Source: an uncultured Bacteroides sp. (lineage in GTDB: Bacteria > Bacteroidota > Bacteroidia > Bacteroidales > Bacteroidaceae). From it: a stretch of 64,000 nucleotides of DNA. The stretch is from positions 6,930-70,929 of the forward strand of contig CAUDXH010000010.1 in NCBI GenBank assembly GCA_958453305.1, in the 5' to 3' direction. Below, one piece after another: positions 7,991-16,360 of the stretch (position 1 is its first letter; each line of letters opens with the position of its first letter). The position numbers and the translations under genes were made by a program. The notes beneath the pieces are model-generated. The model was not told where the DNA came from, did not search any database, and worked only from the letters and a program-made list of their open reading frames with translations.

Positions 7991-9487
7991 TCATTTTGCA
8001 TTACCCTCTTTATTTTCATTTTTCTTGATTTTCAGTTGATATAGCAAGTCAGCTTGTTGCTGTTCCTTATATTCACGCATGATACGATCCCATTCATTGT
8101 TTTTTCCATAGCCGGATTCTTCCGAGCCGGTTTCTTTTGATAAAATACCGGCACCGACTAATTGTACCAAGTTCGATACCAATTCGGCTGCATTTTGGTG
8201 GACGTATGGAACTGCCCACGAAAAAATTTTCAAATTGAGGAATTTGGTAAGTTGGCCTTTTTCTGTTCCATATCCGTGCAGGAACAGCCGTTTCATTTTG
8301 TCTATTGATTCGTCAAATTCCTTGCAGTCAATCATGGCTTTTTCCAAAGATGGTGAATAGATCAGCTTGATAGCAACACCCGGTAAATCTCCTGACTTTA
8401 CTTCGGGAGGCATGACAACAAAACTCCCCATAAAAATCATTTTAAGTAATGTATTAATTTGAAGTTCAAATGATTGTGATGCTTCGGGACGATTCATAAA
8501 GCCTGCATCATCATCCTTCCCCATAGTGATAGCTTTTACCGCACCATACATATCTCCCTGAATCTCAACATCTTCACCTTTAAGTAACATGATTGGAAAT
8601 GCGTATGCCATATTGTTTTGACACAAATGGGAAATAGCCAGTTCGTACTTGTCGATATTATCTTGTGAAAAGCTCCAGCAGGCACCGTGTTTGTCCCGAT
8701 AATATACAACCGGACATTCGGTAAATCCATGATCGTGTTCTTCCACTAATGTATATCCTTCAATACCGAAATACTGTTTCACTTTGTTTATTGCTCCGGC
8801 TATTCCCCTTTTATCCTGCCGGTAACGGTACATTTTTTTATTATCCCACACTTCCACCCAAGAAATGAGTTCCTTTCCCTCTTCGTCATAGTCGCTGTAT
8901 CGCCGGGCAAACAGTGTCATTTGACCGGTTATGGAATCGTAGTGAGGATAAAGAGTGTCACCATCAAAATAGGAGAGATTCTTGGTGAACACCTTGCCTT
9001 CATTCATATAGAATACGATTGCTGCATCTCCCGTTATTTTTACACTTTTGGCATATTCGTAAAATGCAATCTCCATATTTTTATCCAGCCATCCTTTTTG
9101 AAATTCGAGAAATATTTCCCGTGAACTTTCATCAACTTTGGTATCGGTCAGCTCATGATGAATGTCATTGCCACATAGATGTACAAGTTGTTGGATAGTG
9201 ATTATCATCTGAAAGGGAAAAGAAGCACGGAATACTTTCTCCCGGAAGAACCGTTTCTTCTCTTCGTCATATTTCAGTCTGTCCGGGTAAAACAATTCCG
9301 AATTGATCTTGTGCCCTGAAGGATAAAACTCACGGATAAAATCAGCCTGCGAAATGAGCTGCCATGTCAGCCTATCACTGTTGTTTGTGAACGATGCGTT
9401 TCTTAAATCGCTCGTAATCCTGCCTTGCAAGTAACCTTCGGGAGTAACCCTTGCAAAAGGCTTTTTTGTAAGAATCTCTGCTATCAT
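7991..9487 (-). CDS. Portal protein
   Basis: A 498-residue protein with the general make-up of phage portal proteins of the SPP1 gp6/HK97 kind: an N-terminal adaptor region, a core with ITGDAAIVFYMNEGKVFTKN, and a long C-terminal helical region ending in a charged tail. It starts at ATG 9487, overlapping the terminase stop by four bases (ATGA), the usual terL-portal order. The portal forms the dodecameric channel through which DNA is packaged. The operon is opposite in direction to the other head genes. Confidence 0.75.
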   Translation of the reverse strand: MIAEILTKKPFARVTPEGYLQGRITSDLRNASFTNNSDRLTWQLISQADFIREFYPSGHKINSELFYPDRLKYDEEKKRFFREKVFRASFPFQMIITIQQLVHLCGNDIHHELTDTKVDESSREIFLEFQKGWLDKNMEIAFYEYAKSVKITGDAAIVFYMNEGKVFTKNLSYFDGDTLYPHYDSITGQMTLFARRYSDYDEEGKELISWVEVWDNKKMYRYRQDKRGIAGAINKVKQYFGIEGYTLVEEHDHGFTECPVVYYRDKHGACWSFSQDNIDKYELAISHLCQNNMAYAFPIMLLKGEDVEIQGDMYGAVKAITMGKDDDAGFMNRPEASQSFELQINTLLKMIFMGSFVVMPPEVKSGDLPGVAIKLIYSPSLEKAMIDCKEFDESIDKMKRLFLHGYGTEKGQLTKFLNLKIFSWAVPYVHQNAAELVSNLVQLVGAGILSKETGSEESGYGKNNEWDRIMREYKEQQQADLLYQLKIKKNENKEGNAK

Positions 9488-11088
9488 ATTAATCCTAAAC
9501 CTTTTATGTGTTTGCGTTTATGTTTAATTTCAAAAATCATTCGCATAAGCAATGCTTCTATGAAGTCGGGAGAATGACCTACTAATTTTTTCATTATAAT
9601 CTTCTTGATAATAGTCCAGCCTTTCTCTTCACTGTCTTCATCCTTTCGTATCGCTTTCCTTTCCTTGTCGAGAATCTGTCTAAGGGGAACTTTCTCAAAC
9701 CCTTTGCCGGAGAACTTGCGTTCAAGAAGAGTCGGTTCAATGGAAATCTCCCGGTTGATAATTTTTTGTGCGAACAGATATGCCGCTTGTGATTTTAAAT
9801 TCGCATAGATGTATTTGAATTTCTCTTCCACGGCTTCTTTGTTGTTGAATGGGATTGCATTCGGGAAAAAGCCTTTGAATATTTGTCCGAGTCCGTTAAG
9901 GTCATAGGTGAAGCATTCTTCTCTTACATGCCATTCTTCCAGCATCGCTTTTACGGTATCGACTGTTTTCTTGCTGTCAAGTTTGCAAACAAATATGTCT
10001 CTTATATGCCATCCTTCCCACAGCCACATGACAAGACTGTCGCCACCCTCAAATGCCGCATCACATGATACCCGGCGTATTCCATCACCTATCTGCATGG
10101 AATTGCGGTATAAGGCTTCCATGTGAGTCAGCTTTATTATATCATCTCCGGCAGCTTTGTATTTCCAGTTACCGTCAAGATCGCGTGCGCGTTGTTCGTC
10201 TGACTGGTTGACAAGGTTAGCCAAATAGGTCGGATCAGAAGACATCAGTTTTACATTATCGGAAAGTTTTGCTTCAATAAAAGTAACCGACTTGATAAAC
10301 AGTTCTTGTGGTGTGCCATATTGCTCATACTCCGGCTTCCAGTAGGCGTGTATAATATCCTTGCATTGCTCATATACTTCCTCACGGGTATCTCCCCAAT
10401 ATATACCTGAAACATTGTCCCCGTCCATAAAACAATACCGGACTCTGCCATCACGTTCCGGGATTGGAAGACCATCTTCTCCGATCCACCAGTCAATGAA
10501 TTTTGCAACCCAGCTGTCAGGATCAGGGTTACATGTTCCGATAAAGCGGTTACGGATATGAAAGGCGTTACGGTTACAAGTGATAAGGTATTTGAATTTG
10601 AGATATTCCATGTGGGTTATTTCATCCACACCTATATATGCGAACTGTTTACCTTGAAAACGCTTTTTGAAATCGTCAAGTGTGTCAGCATGATAGCTGA
10701 ATTTTAAAAATCCACCTTTATAGAAATTCCAGCGCATGTCGTTTTTGGACTTGTTGTATTCCCCAAAATCATCATATAAGGTGGATGATGTTTCTACCAT
10801 ATCAGAGAGATCGTCTATCTCATGCCGGAGAAGCACAGAACGGAAGTTTTTATTTTTTATATCTTTCAATGTTTCCATAAGAAGAGTAAAAGTTTTACTT
10901 CCTCCACGGCATCCCCCACAGATGGTAATATCAGCCGGGGTGGAGAGCATGTTTTCCTGCCCTCCACCTTGTGCGATTATCTTATTCGGATTAGGAATTT
11001 TCCTATCCGCGTCCCTTAACATTTGGATATATTCATAATCAAGCACCAAACTGGCATTAACCGTTTTTATTCCACTATATTTCTCCAT
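9484..11088 (-). CDS. terL: Terminase large subunit
   Basis: From ATG 11088 (MEKYSGIKTV; a farther start at 11118 is possible) the protein has 534 residues. A Walker A loop GGCRGGSKT lies near residue 56, and a Walker B motif (FAYIGVDEITHM) near 125. The nuclease half contains RRVSCDAAFEGGDS with the expected first metal-binding Asp, and FTYDLNGLGQ further on. It is the motor and nuclease for genome packaging and forms an operon with the portal gene. Confidence 0.9.
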   Translation of the reverse strand: MEKYSGIKTVNASLVLDYEYIQMLRDADRKIPNPNKIIAQGGGQENMLSTPADITICGGCRGGSKTFTLLMETLKDIKNKNFRSVLLRHEIDDLSDMVETSSTLYDDFGEYNKSKNDMRWNFYKGGFLKFSYHADTLDDFKKRFQGKQFAYIGVDEITHMEYLKFKYLITCNRNAFHIRNRFIGTCNPDPDSWVAKFIDWWIGEDGLPIPERDGRVRYCFMDGDNVSGIYWGDTREEVYEQCKDIIHAYWKPEYEQYGTPQELFIKSVTFIEAKLSDNVKLMSSDPTYLANLVNQSDEQRARDLDGNWKYKAAGDDIIKLTHMEALYRNSMQIGDGIRRVSCDAAFEGGDSLVMWLWEGWHIRDIFVCKLDSKKTVDTVKAMLEEWHVREECFTYDLNGLGQIFKGFFPNAIPFNNKEAVEEKFKYIYANLKSQAAYLFAQKIINREISIEPTLLERKFSGKGFEKVPLRQILDKERKAIRKDEDSEEKGWTIIKKIIMKKLVGHSPDFIEALLMRMIFEIKHKRKHIKGLGLI

Positions 11089-11178
11089 AAAAAGAAAACC
11101 GATCCTCACATTACACATGTGGAGACCGGCCTATAAGCTCTGATTCTAATATTGCAGTACAAAAATACGCATAAAGAG

Positions 11179-11210
11179 TATTATTTTCTACATTTTAATA
11201 GAAAATAATA
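11179..11210. promoter_or_regulatory. Perfect palindromic operator TATTATTTTCTA-N8-TAGAAAATAATA
   Basis: Twelve-base inverted repeat with an 8-base spacer, without mismatch. The same arrangement and spacer occur at 26895-26923, and half-sites at 3512, 3544 and 62025. It sits between the divergent terminase (-) and Com-like (+) genes, directly upstream of the promoter at 11221. Confidence 0.65.
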
Positions 11211-11220
11211 TCAAAAATGT

Positions 11221-11251
11221 TTTGAGAAAAGAAATCCAGTACATATATTTG
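11221..11251 (+). promoter_or_regulatory. Bacteroidales-type promoter for the Com-like gene, tRNAs and head genes
   Basis: TTTG at 11221-11224, a 19-base spacer and TATATTTG at 11244-11251 match the consensus very well. The ATG of the next gene is about 18 bases downstream of the box. Confidence 0.75.
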
Positions 11252-11268
11252 CAACGAAAACATGGAGT

Positions 11269-11451
11269 ATGATAAAAATTAGTGCGGATAAAGATGCAGA
11301 TCAAAGGGAAATATACAACAAGATAGTTTTATGTCCGATATGCGGTCAGAAACTAACTGATATAAGCTATGTCAATGGTGTTGTTATATTGAGAGTGAAG
11401 TGTCGTAGATGCAAGAACTACATAAATGTGGATATTGTGGGTACAAAGTAG
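11269..11451 (+). CDS. Com-like zinc ribbon protein
   Basis: A 60-residue protein with CPICGQKL at residues 22-29 and CRRCKNYI at 45-52, i.e. two C-x2-C pairs separated by about 20 residues. This is the layout of Mu Com-type zinc ribbons, which in Mu activate translation of a DNA modification gene. Here it is the first gene after a strong promoter and precedes the tRNA array. Small phage zinc ribbons are diverse, so the Com label is only by likeness. Confidence 0.55.
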   Translation: MIKISADKDADQREIYNKIVLCPICGQKLTDISYVNGVVILRVKCRRCKNYINVDIVGTK

Positions 11452-11466
11452 TTTTCAGGATAATAT

Positions 11467-11539
11467 CGCGGAGTGGAGCAGCTGGTAGCTCGTTGGGATC
11501 ATAGCCCAAAGGTCATTCGTTCGAGTCGAATCTCCGCAA
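11467..11539 (+). tRNA. Initiator tRNA-fMet (CAT)
   Basis: Cloverleaf: acceptor CGCGGAG/CTCCGCA, D stem GAGC/GCTC, anticodon stem TTGGG/CCCAA, T stem ATTCG/CGAAT. It has all three bacterial initiator marks: a C1-A72 mismatch, A11-T24 in the D stem and three G-C pairs next to the anticodon loop. The CCA end is not encoded. Confidence 0.9.
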
Positions 11540-11604
11540 CAATAGTTGGAGTTGCCGCATTGTTTCTCCCTTCGATGTGGCGTATGGGGATAAAGGGAGA
11601 ATAT

Positions 11605-11677
11605 GGAAAGATGGCAGACGTGGTGTATGCACCGGACTGAAAATCCGGTTAAGGTGATTCGATTTCATCTCTTTCCA
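11605..11677 (+). tRNA. tRNA-Phe (GAA)
   Basis: Acceptor GGAAAGA/TCTTTCC, anticodon stem CCGGA/TCCGG with loop CTGAAAA (anticodon at 639-641), T arm GGTGA/TCATC. The D stem is short (GCA/TGC). Confidence 0.85.
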
Positions 11678-11682
11678 CAAAA

Positions 11683-11749
11683 CCTATACGGTGTGGTTCA
11701 ATTCCCACAGGTACGCTGAAATGGGGTATCGCAGGTTAGGTGAGTATAG
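11683..11749 (+). other. tRNA-like relic between tRNA genes
   Basis: The segment is bounded by a perfect 7-bp pair, CCTATAC (11683) and GTATAGG (11743), and contains GGTTCAATTCC, which matches a T-loop box, but the T stem is imperfect and no anticodon arm can be drawn. Probably a decayed tRNA gene or a processing spacer. Confidence 0.35.
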
Positions 11750-11756
11750 GTATATT

Positions 11757-11829
11757 GTCCGGTTAGCTCAATTGGTAGAGCAATACACTGTTAATGTAAA
11801 GGTCGGTAGTTCGATTCTATCACCGGGCG
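11757..11829 (+). tRNA. tRNA-Asn (GTT)
   Basis: Acceptor GTCCGGT/ACCGGGC, D stem GCTC/GAGC, loop CTGTTAA with anticodon GTT at 11790-11792, T arm GGTAG/CTATC, discriminator G. Confidence 0.9.
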
Positions 11830-11836
11830 CAATGAA

Positions 11837-11909
11837 GCGGAGATAGTTCAGTTGGAAGAACGTCAGATTCCAAACCTGATTGTCGGGGGTTCGAGTCCTT
11901 CTCTTCGCG
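11837..11909 (+). tRNA. tRNA-Trp (CCA)
   Basis: Acceptor GCGGAGA/TCTTCGC, D stem GTTC/GAAC, loop TTCCAAA with anticodon CCA at 11870-11872, T loop TTCGAGT, discriminator G. The top pair of the anticodon stem is an A-C mismatch. Confidence 0.85.
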
Positions 11910-11914
11910 CATAT

Positions 11915-11985
11915 TGAGATATGGTGTAATGGCAACACAGCAGATTTTGGTTCTGCTATTCAAGGTTCAAATCCTTGTATCTCAA
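11915..11985 (+). tRNA. tRNA-Gln (TTG)
   Basis: Acceptor TGAGATA/TATCTCA, anticodon stem GCAGA/TCTGC, loop TTTTGGT with anticodon TTG at 11947-11949, discriminator A. Length 71, typical for tRNA-Gln. Confidence 0.9.
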
Positions 11986-11990
11986 CAAAT

Positions 11991-12062
11991 GGCGTATTCG
12001 ACTAACGGTTAGGTCGTCACCTTTTCACGGTGGAAACCAGAGTTCGATTCTCTGATACGCTA
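11991..12062 (+). tRNA. tRNA-Glu (TTC)
   Basis: Acceptor GGCGTAT/ATACGCT, D stem GACT/GGTC, loop TTTTCAC with anticodon TTC at 12024-12026, T arm CAGAG/CTCTG, discriminator A. Confidence 0.9.
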
Positions 12063-12135
12063 CACAGAATGAATAACGTCCGAAATACAAGGGAAATGCG
12101 GTGGTTTCACCGAGACATCTTGTAGGTCGCATATT

Positions 12136-12220
12136 GGAAGTATGGGTGAGTGAACGATACCACCTCTTTGCTAAAGAGGCAAGCTGAAAGGCTTCGGAGG
12201 TTTGAATCCTTCTGCTTCCG
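12136..12220 (+). tRNA. tRNA-Ser (GCT)
   Basis: Class II tRNA: acceptor GGAAGTA/TGCTTCC, anticodon stem CCTCT/AGAGG with loop TTGCTAA (anticodon 12170-12172), long variable arm (AAGCTGAAAGGCTT), T loop TTTGAAT, discriminator G. Confidence 0.9.
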
Positions 12221-12226
12221 CAAAAC

Positions 12227-12308
12227 GGGTAGTTACCGAAGTGGCAAACGGGATAGACTGTAAATCTATTGGCTTTCGTCTTCATTGGTTCGAGTCCAAT
12301 ACTGCCCA
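12227..12308 (+). tRNA. tRNA-Tyr (GTA)
   Basis: Class II tRNA: acceptor GGGTAGT/ACTGCCC, loop CTGTAAA with anticodon GTA at 12260-12262, long variable arm, T loop TTCGAGT, discriminator A. Last tRNA before the terminator. Confidence 0.9.
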
Positions 12309-12332
12309 CTATTAAATGGAAAATAAGACCAA

Positions 12333-12374
12333 AGAGTCAGATTGATGCAAAAAGCATTGTCTGACTCTTTTTTT
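12333..12374 (+). terminator. Intrinsic terminator after the tRNA array
   Basis: AGAGTCAGA at 12333 pairs with TCTGACTCT at 12360, followed by seven T. It separates the tRNA transcript from the head genes that start at 12402. Confidence 0.8.
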
Positions 12375-12401
12375 ATTCAACATAAACACAAAATAAACAC
12401 G

Positions 12402-13025
12402 ATGGAACAAGAAAAAATCTTATCCACATTAAGTGAGAAACTTGGAGAAACCAGTTTTTCACCGCAGACATTACAGACGTATGTAGAACTTAATCCCATA
12501 GCCGAAGGTTCGGAGCCTGACGAGGCTTATTGGAACAAGGCTGTGAATTTTCTGAAAGGGATGCAAGGACAGTACAACCATGATGTCGCAACCAGAGTTG
12601 AGGACTTTAAGAAAAACTATAAGCCCCAACCGACTCCCCCGACACCTCCAACTCCACCGGTACCACCGAAAAACGATGATGAACTGGAGAAGAAACTGAA
12701 AGAACTGGAAGCACGTTTAGACGCGGAAGACAGCAAAAAGGTTCAAGCTGATTTGTTGAAGAAGGTTACGGCTGCAATGAAGGCCAAACAAGCGAATGAT
12801 GATTATGTGTTGAGCAAGACCTTACAAGGGGTAACTTTCGATACCAAGAAAACTGTGGATGAACTGGTTACTGAATTTCTGCCGAAATATGATGCAGAAT
12901 ATAAGGCGTGCAGGGGTTATGGCACCGCCCCAAGAACTTCTGACGGTTCAGGTGGAACACAACACAATGCAGCCAGCAGATACTTTGAACGTAAAGGCAA
13001 GAAGGAAGGCTGGAAGAAGAATTGA
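12402..13025 (+). CDS. Putative capsid scaffolding protein
   Basis: From ATG 12402 (MEQEKILSTLSEKL) the protein has 207 residues. A helical N-terminal domain is followed by a proline-rich linker (PTPPTPPTPPVPP, about residues 70-83), a charged coiled coil (DELEKKLKELEARLDAEDSKK) and a basic tail (RKGKKEGWKKN). Placement just before decoration and major capsid genes, helical charged content and a basic C-terminus fit a scaffold. An upstream ATG at 12342 lies inside the terminator and is rejected. Confidence 0.55.
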   Translation: MEQEKILSTLSEKLGETSFSPQTLQTYVELNPIAEGSEPDEAYWNKAVNFLKGMQGQYNHDVATRVEDFKKNYKPQPTPPTPPTPPVPPKNDDELEKKLKELEARLDAEDSKKVQADLLKKVTAAMKAKQANDDYVLSKTLQGVTFDTKKTVDELVTEFLPKYDAEYKACRGYGTAPRTSDGSGGTQHNAASRYFERKGKKEGWKKN

Positions 13026-13052
13026 AATTATTAACTCTAAAACAATAAATGT

Positions 13053-13460
13053 ATGGGAACAATGGGTAACACGTTTGATGTGAACACCGTGAAATACGGA
13101 CATGCCCGTAAAGTGTGGCGTGAAATCCGTCACCGTTATCCGGGCGGTGGTATGGTGAGCAACATTTCCGATTGGGTTGCGGTTGGCAAGATTCCTGCCG
13201 GTACAGCTGTGAAGTTTGATCTTTCAGGTAAGACATTCACCGCTTATACGGATGCACAGATCAAGGCGGCTGAATCAGATATTACCACTCTTGGCATTAA
13301 TGGTTATTTGCAAGAAGATATTCTTGTAGCCAGTGGCAACACAAAGGCCAGTGGGACAGTAGTCTATGCCGGAGAGATTTATCAGTACATGTTTGACGAA
13401 GAAGTGGTCGCTATCCTGCAAAAGATTACTACACTTCCTCAAATTGTATGGGTGCAGTAA
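13053..13460 (+). CDS. Head decoration or head fibre protein
   Basis: A 135-residue protein (MGTMGNTFDVNTVKYGHARK) rich in short beta strands and small residues, including KIPAGTAVKFDLSGKTF and VVYAGEIYQYMF. Position directly before the major capsid gene and the GxxV/PAGT pattern fit capsid decoration proteins of many siphoviruses. It would bind the outside of the shell. Confidence 0.55.
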   Translation: MGTMGNTFDVNTVKYGHARKVWREIRHRYPGGGMVSNISDWVAVGKIPAGTAVKFDLSGKTFTAYTDAQIKAAESDITTLGINGYLQEDILVASGNTKASGTVVYAGEIYQYMFDEEVVAILQKITTLPQIVWVQ

Positions 13461-13497
13461 AAGAATTTGAAAACAACATTTAAAATACGACAATTGT

Positions 13498-14691
13498 ATG
13501 AATACACTTCCTATTGATTTGTACAAGGTTATCGAGTATGGGCTTGGTGGGGACACTTGGCAAGAATTTATTGACCGTTACAAGGAGAAGTATGACCTAC
13601 TTCAAATTGATGGTTTTGAATTTGAAGCAACCAAGTTGGATTATACTTTCTCCCAGCTTATTACGAGCCTCGGCGTGAAAACGCTGCCAGCTTACGTTGA
13701 TCCGGAAAGTCCGGGTTATGAAGCTGCATTGGGAGAACTCGAAGGAAGGACGGGTAATATCCCGACTCAAAAGAAGTTCTACCGTTTGAACCGTGTGACT
13801 GTGAGACAACAATTGCAGCTGTTGCAACGGGTAGGCATGTCCGCATTGACGGAAGAGATGCAGAATGTGTTCTTGGGCTTGCTTGATGAAAGTGCTGACG
13901 GTCTTATCGGATCGTACTACAATGCGCTTACTCACCAGCGAATGAGAATTGTTTCCACGGGTAAGTTCACTATTGATACTGATAACAACCCACGTGGTTT
14001 GAAGGGTATCACTATTGACTTTAATATCCCTGAAAACCATTATCAAGTATTGGCCGGCACAAGCCGCTGGTGGACTAAGGATGAACATATTCCGGCAAAT
14101 CAAGGCTCTGCCTCTGATCCGATTATGGATGTAAAGAACAGAGTGAAAGAGATTCGCCGCAAATATCATTATTTGGGCAAGATCAGGATGGAGCTGGCGC
14201 AGGACTTATGGGATGATTTAATGACTCATACCACGGTTCTTAAACGTATCGGCCATTCCCTCTATCCGACTGTGACGGATGATAGTACGGTTATTGCCAA
14301 TGCACAGAATGAAGATGAAGACCGCCTGAAAGCCATTTTCAAGAAACTGGTTAAGGTGGATGAAATCGTGCCACGTGACAGCTATGCTTTTGTTGACAAG
14401 CCCGGTAAGGATGCGGACGGACAACCTGATCTTATCACTGAACAAGTGGAGAACTTCAAGGCCACCAATATTGCCTTTATACCAGTAGGTCAGATCGGTA
14501 CTATTCAAGGTGTGGAGCCTTTGACTTTGGGATATGAGGCAAACAAGGTTGCTTCTTATGACGGTGGACGCTTGAAACTGACACAGAGAGCCAATCCTGA
14601 AACACATTCAATCTATATTGAAAGTGAAGCCGCCCAAATGTGTGTGCCGAGAATGCCACAGTATATGTTCATCTCTACTGTAACTGTGTAA
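13498..14691 (+). CDS. Major capsid protein
   Basis: A 397-residue protein without a signal or membrane segment, placed between decoration and connector genes, which is the expected spot and size for an HK97-fold major capsid protein. It contains long helical stretches (VRQQLQLLQRVGMSALTEEM) and a beta-rich C-terminal half with SIYIESEAAQMCVPRMPQYM. No prohead protease gene was recognised, so maturation is probably by a different route. Called from position, length and composition. Confidence 0.7.
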   Translation: MNTLPIDLYKVIEYGLGGDTWQEFIDRYKEKYDLLQIDGFEFEATKLDYTFSQLITSLGVKTLPAYVDPESPGYEAALGELEGRTGNIPTQKKFYRLNRVTVRQQLQLLQRVGMSALTEEMQNVFLGLLDESADGLIGSYYNALTHQRMRIVSTGKFTIDTDNNPRGLKGITIDFNIPENHYQVLAGTSRWWTKDEHIPANQGSASDPIMDVKNRVKEIRRKYHYLGKIRMELAQDLWDDLMTHTTVLKRIGHSLYPTVTDDSTVIANAQNEDEDRLKAIFKKLVKVDEIVPRDSYAFVDKPGKDADGQPDLITEQVENFKATNIAFIPVGQIGTIQGVEPLTLGYEANKVASYDGGRLKLTQRANPETHSIYIESEAAQMCVPRMPQYMFISTVTV

Positions 14692-14710
14692 TTCTTAAAT
14701 TCATGCAAGA

Positions 14711-15085
14711 ATGAATGAGGAACTTTCTCATACGGAAGATATGACCATTGAGGACTTTTTGAGTGGCGCAACTGCTTATGAAATAGCGGACAACGCCCTC
14801 AAAAGGGTTCTTGTCAAGCGGAAAATCGCTTTTGGAACAATGGTAAGTGAACTGACCGAAAGGCAGCTTGATCTTGCCACTGCCGATATTTACATGTGGT
14901 GTGCAAGCACTCCAAGCAGTAAGAATGATACCGAAGACAGTGACGGGGGATGGAAGCATAAGGAAGGTGGTTGGCAGACCAGTGCATACGACAAGCGGCA
15001 ACTCCGTGAAATGGCGAAAGAACTGTATGAGAAATGGGATGAAGAAGTTGTAAAGGGCACTAAAATCAGAATAGTCAATTTTTGA
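14711..15085 (+). CDS. Head-tail connector (adaptor) protein
   Basis: A 124-residue, mainly helical acidic protein right after the capsid gene. Adaptors of the HK97 gp6 type have this size, helical character and position. It is followed directly by the next gene. Confidence 0.5.
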   Translation: MNEELSHTEDMTIEDFLSGATAYEIADNALKRVLVKRKIAFGTMVSELTERQLDLATADIYMWCASTPSSKNDTEDSDGGWKHKEGGWQTSAYDKRQLREMAKELYEKWDEEVVKGTKIRIVNF

Positions 15086-15087
15086 GT

Positions 15088-15411
15088 ATGAAAGTAAATA
15101 ATCCACGGCATCCGCACAAATGTACTGTTTACCGAATTATAGGTGAGGATTCTTTCAGTGATGGTGAGAAGGTGATCTTGTATGAAGGTATATGCCGAAA
15201 GGAAGGTAGTACAAATTTGCGGACATTCAAAACCGATAATGTGATAAAGAGCGATTATCTGTTGAGCCTTCCCGGAATTGTTGAAGGAATATTGGCCGGT
15301 GATCTGATAGATGTCACGGACAGACAAGGCACTTTCACTCAATGTATGGTTACTGATAGCTATGCCGGAAATTTGGGAACAACTGTGTATTTCAATCTTG
15401 CAAAAAATTAA
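15088..15411 (+). CDS. Head closure (stopper) protein
   Basis: From ATG 15088 (MKVNNPRHPHKCTVYRI), two bases after the previous stop, the protein is 107 residues of mostly beta strands (GDLIDVTDRQGTFTQCMV). Size, fold type and order match head closure proteins of siphoviruses. Confidence 0.5.
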   Translation: MKVNNPRHPHKCTVYRIIGEDSFSDGEKVILYEGICRKEGSTNLRTFKTDNVIKSDYLLSLPGIVEGILAGDLIDVTDRQGTFTQCMVTDSYAGNLGTTVYFNLAKN

Positions 15412-15414
15412 CGC

Positions 15415-15945
15415 ATGGATAACCGGAGCAATGAAGTATTGTTTGATGAAGGAATAAGGAAGGCAAAGGAGCTTGTTTCAGGATATATCTTTGATGTCTT
15501 GACTAAATGCTGTGAAGAACTTATCCAAGATGCACTTGATAACAAGTCAGGCTTTCGGAATCTTACGGGTAATACAATAACCAGTTATGCGTGCGGATTA
15601 TTCATGGACGGTAGATTTTCCTATTTCGTTTGTAGTGGAGATTCAATGAAACAACCGGTGAGAGTAAAGCTGACTAAAGGTGAAACATTTGTAGGTGTCA
15701 GTTATGATAATCAGAACAGACGTTTTACTGGAACAATAGAAACTGATAAAGGTTATGGCGAAGCATTCTCCTTTGATTTCTTGAAAAGATATAAGTCGGA
15801 ATCACGTAAAGGATTTGAGATAGTAATGTGCACGGGTACTGAATATTCAACCTATTTGGAGAATGTGTTGAATGCAGATGTTCTGACCGGAACATTTCAA
15901 AGGGCACAAAATACATTATTCAAGAACTTTAAACCAATGAAATGA
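15415..15945 (+). CDS. Hypothetical neck or tail-completion protein
   Basis: A 176-residue protein of mixed helix and strand, three bases after the previous gene and overlapping the next by four bases. Position suggests the neck region (equivalent of the HK97 gp10 type), but I do not recognise a clear signature. Confidence 0.5.
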   Translation: MDNRSNEVLFDEGIRKAKELVSGYIFDVLTKCCEELIQDALDNKSGFRNLTGNTITSYACGLFMDGRFSYFVCSGDSMKQPVRVKLTKGETFVGVSYDNQNRRFTGTIETDKGYGEAFSFDFLKRYKSESRKGFEIVMCTGTEYSTYLENVLNADVLTGTFQRAQNTLFKNFKPMK

Positions 15946-16337
15946 TGGGACGGACAGTTTATAGACGTATGGATATATTAAAACAAATCGCTGATGCAGT
16001 AACCGGCATTGGTGAAAAGGTTTTCATAACAGATCGTCCGGCTGCTGAACAAAAGGCGATGAAGGACTTTGTTGTTATCCGGTTGCCACAAACTATCCAA
16101 GATAAAGGAAGTACCTACCAAGACACTTACTGTCAGATAAACGTTTTTGCGCATGATCGCTCAAACGGTATTGAGAATACAGTCCGTTTGGATGAAATGC
16201 AAATGGAAGTGGTTTCAAAATTTCCAATAGTGACGGAATTGTTTTCAGCTGTAAGTCCACGATTGCTTCCCGGAGGAAATGACGGACTCGGTTTTCATTC
16301 CTTAATAATACAAGCGAAGCTAATAATAAACAAATGA
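15942..16337 (+). CDS. Tail terminator-like protein
   Basis: A 131-residue protein (MMGRTVYRRMDILKQIADAV) of alpha/beta type with FVVIRLPQTIQDKGS. Position between neck and tail tube, plus size, fits a tail terminator (gpU-like) that caps the tail tube. Tentative. Confidence 0.45.
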   Translation: MMGRTVYRRMDILKQIADAVTGIGEKVFITDRPAAEQKAMKDFVVIRLPQTIQDKGSTYQDTYCQINVFAHDRSNGIENTVRLDEMQMEVVSKFPIVTELFSAVSPRLLPGGNDGLGFHSLIIQAKLIINK

Positions 16338-16360
16338 CACAAACTTAAAAAGATACGATT

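Noticed and set aside
11683..11749. Circularly permuted tRNA
   Set aside because: The outer 7-bp stem and T-loop box are suggestive, but no acceptor pair is found in the permuted order and the T stem is imperfect.
12025..12309. 94-codon open frame on the minus strand
   Set aside because: It is antisense to tRNA-Glu, tRNA-Ser and tRNA-Tyr genes, which have clear cloverleaves.
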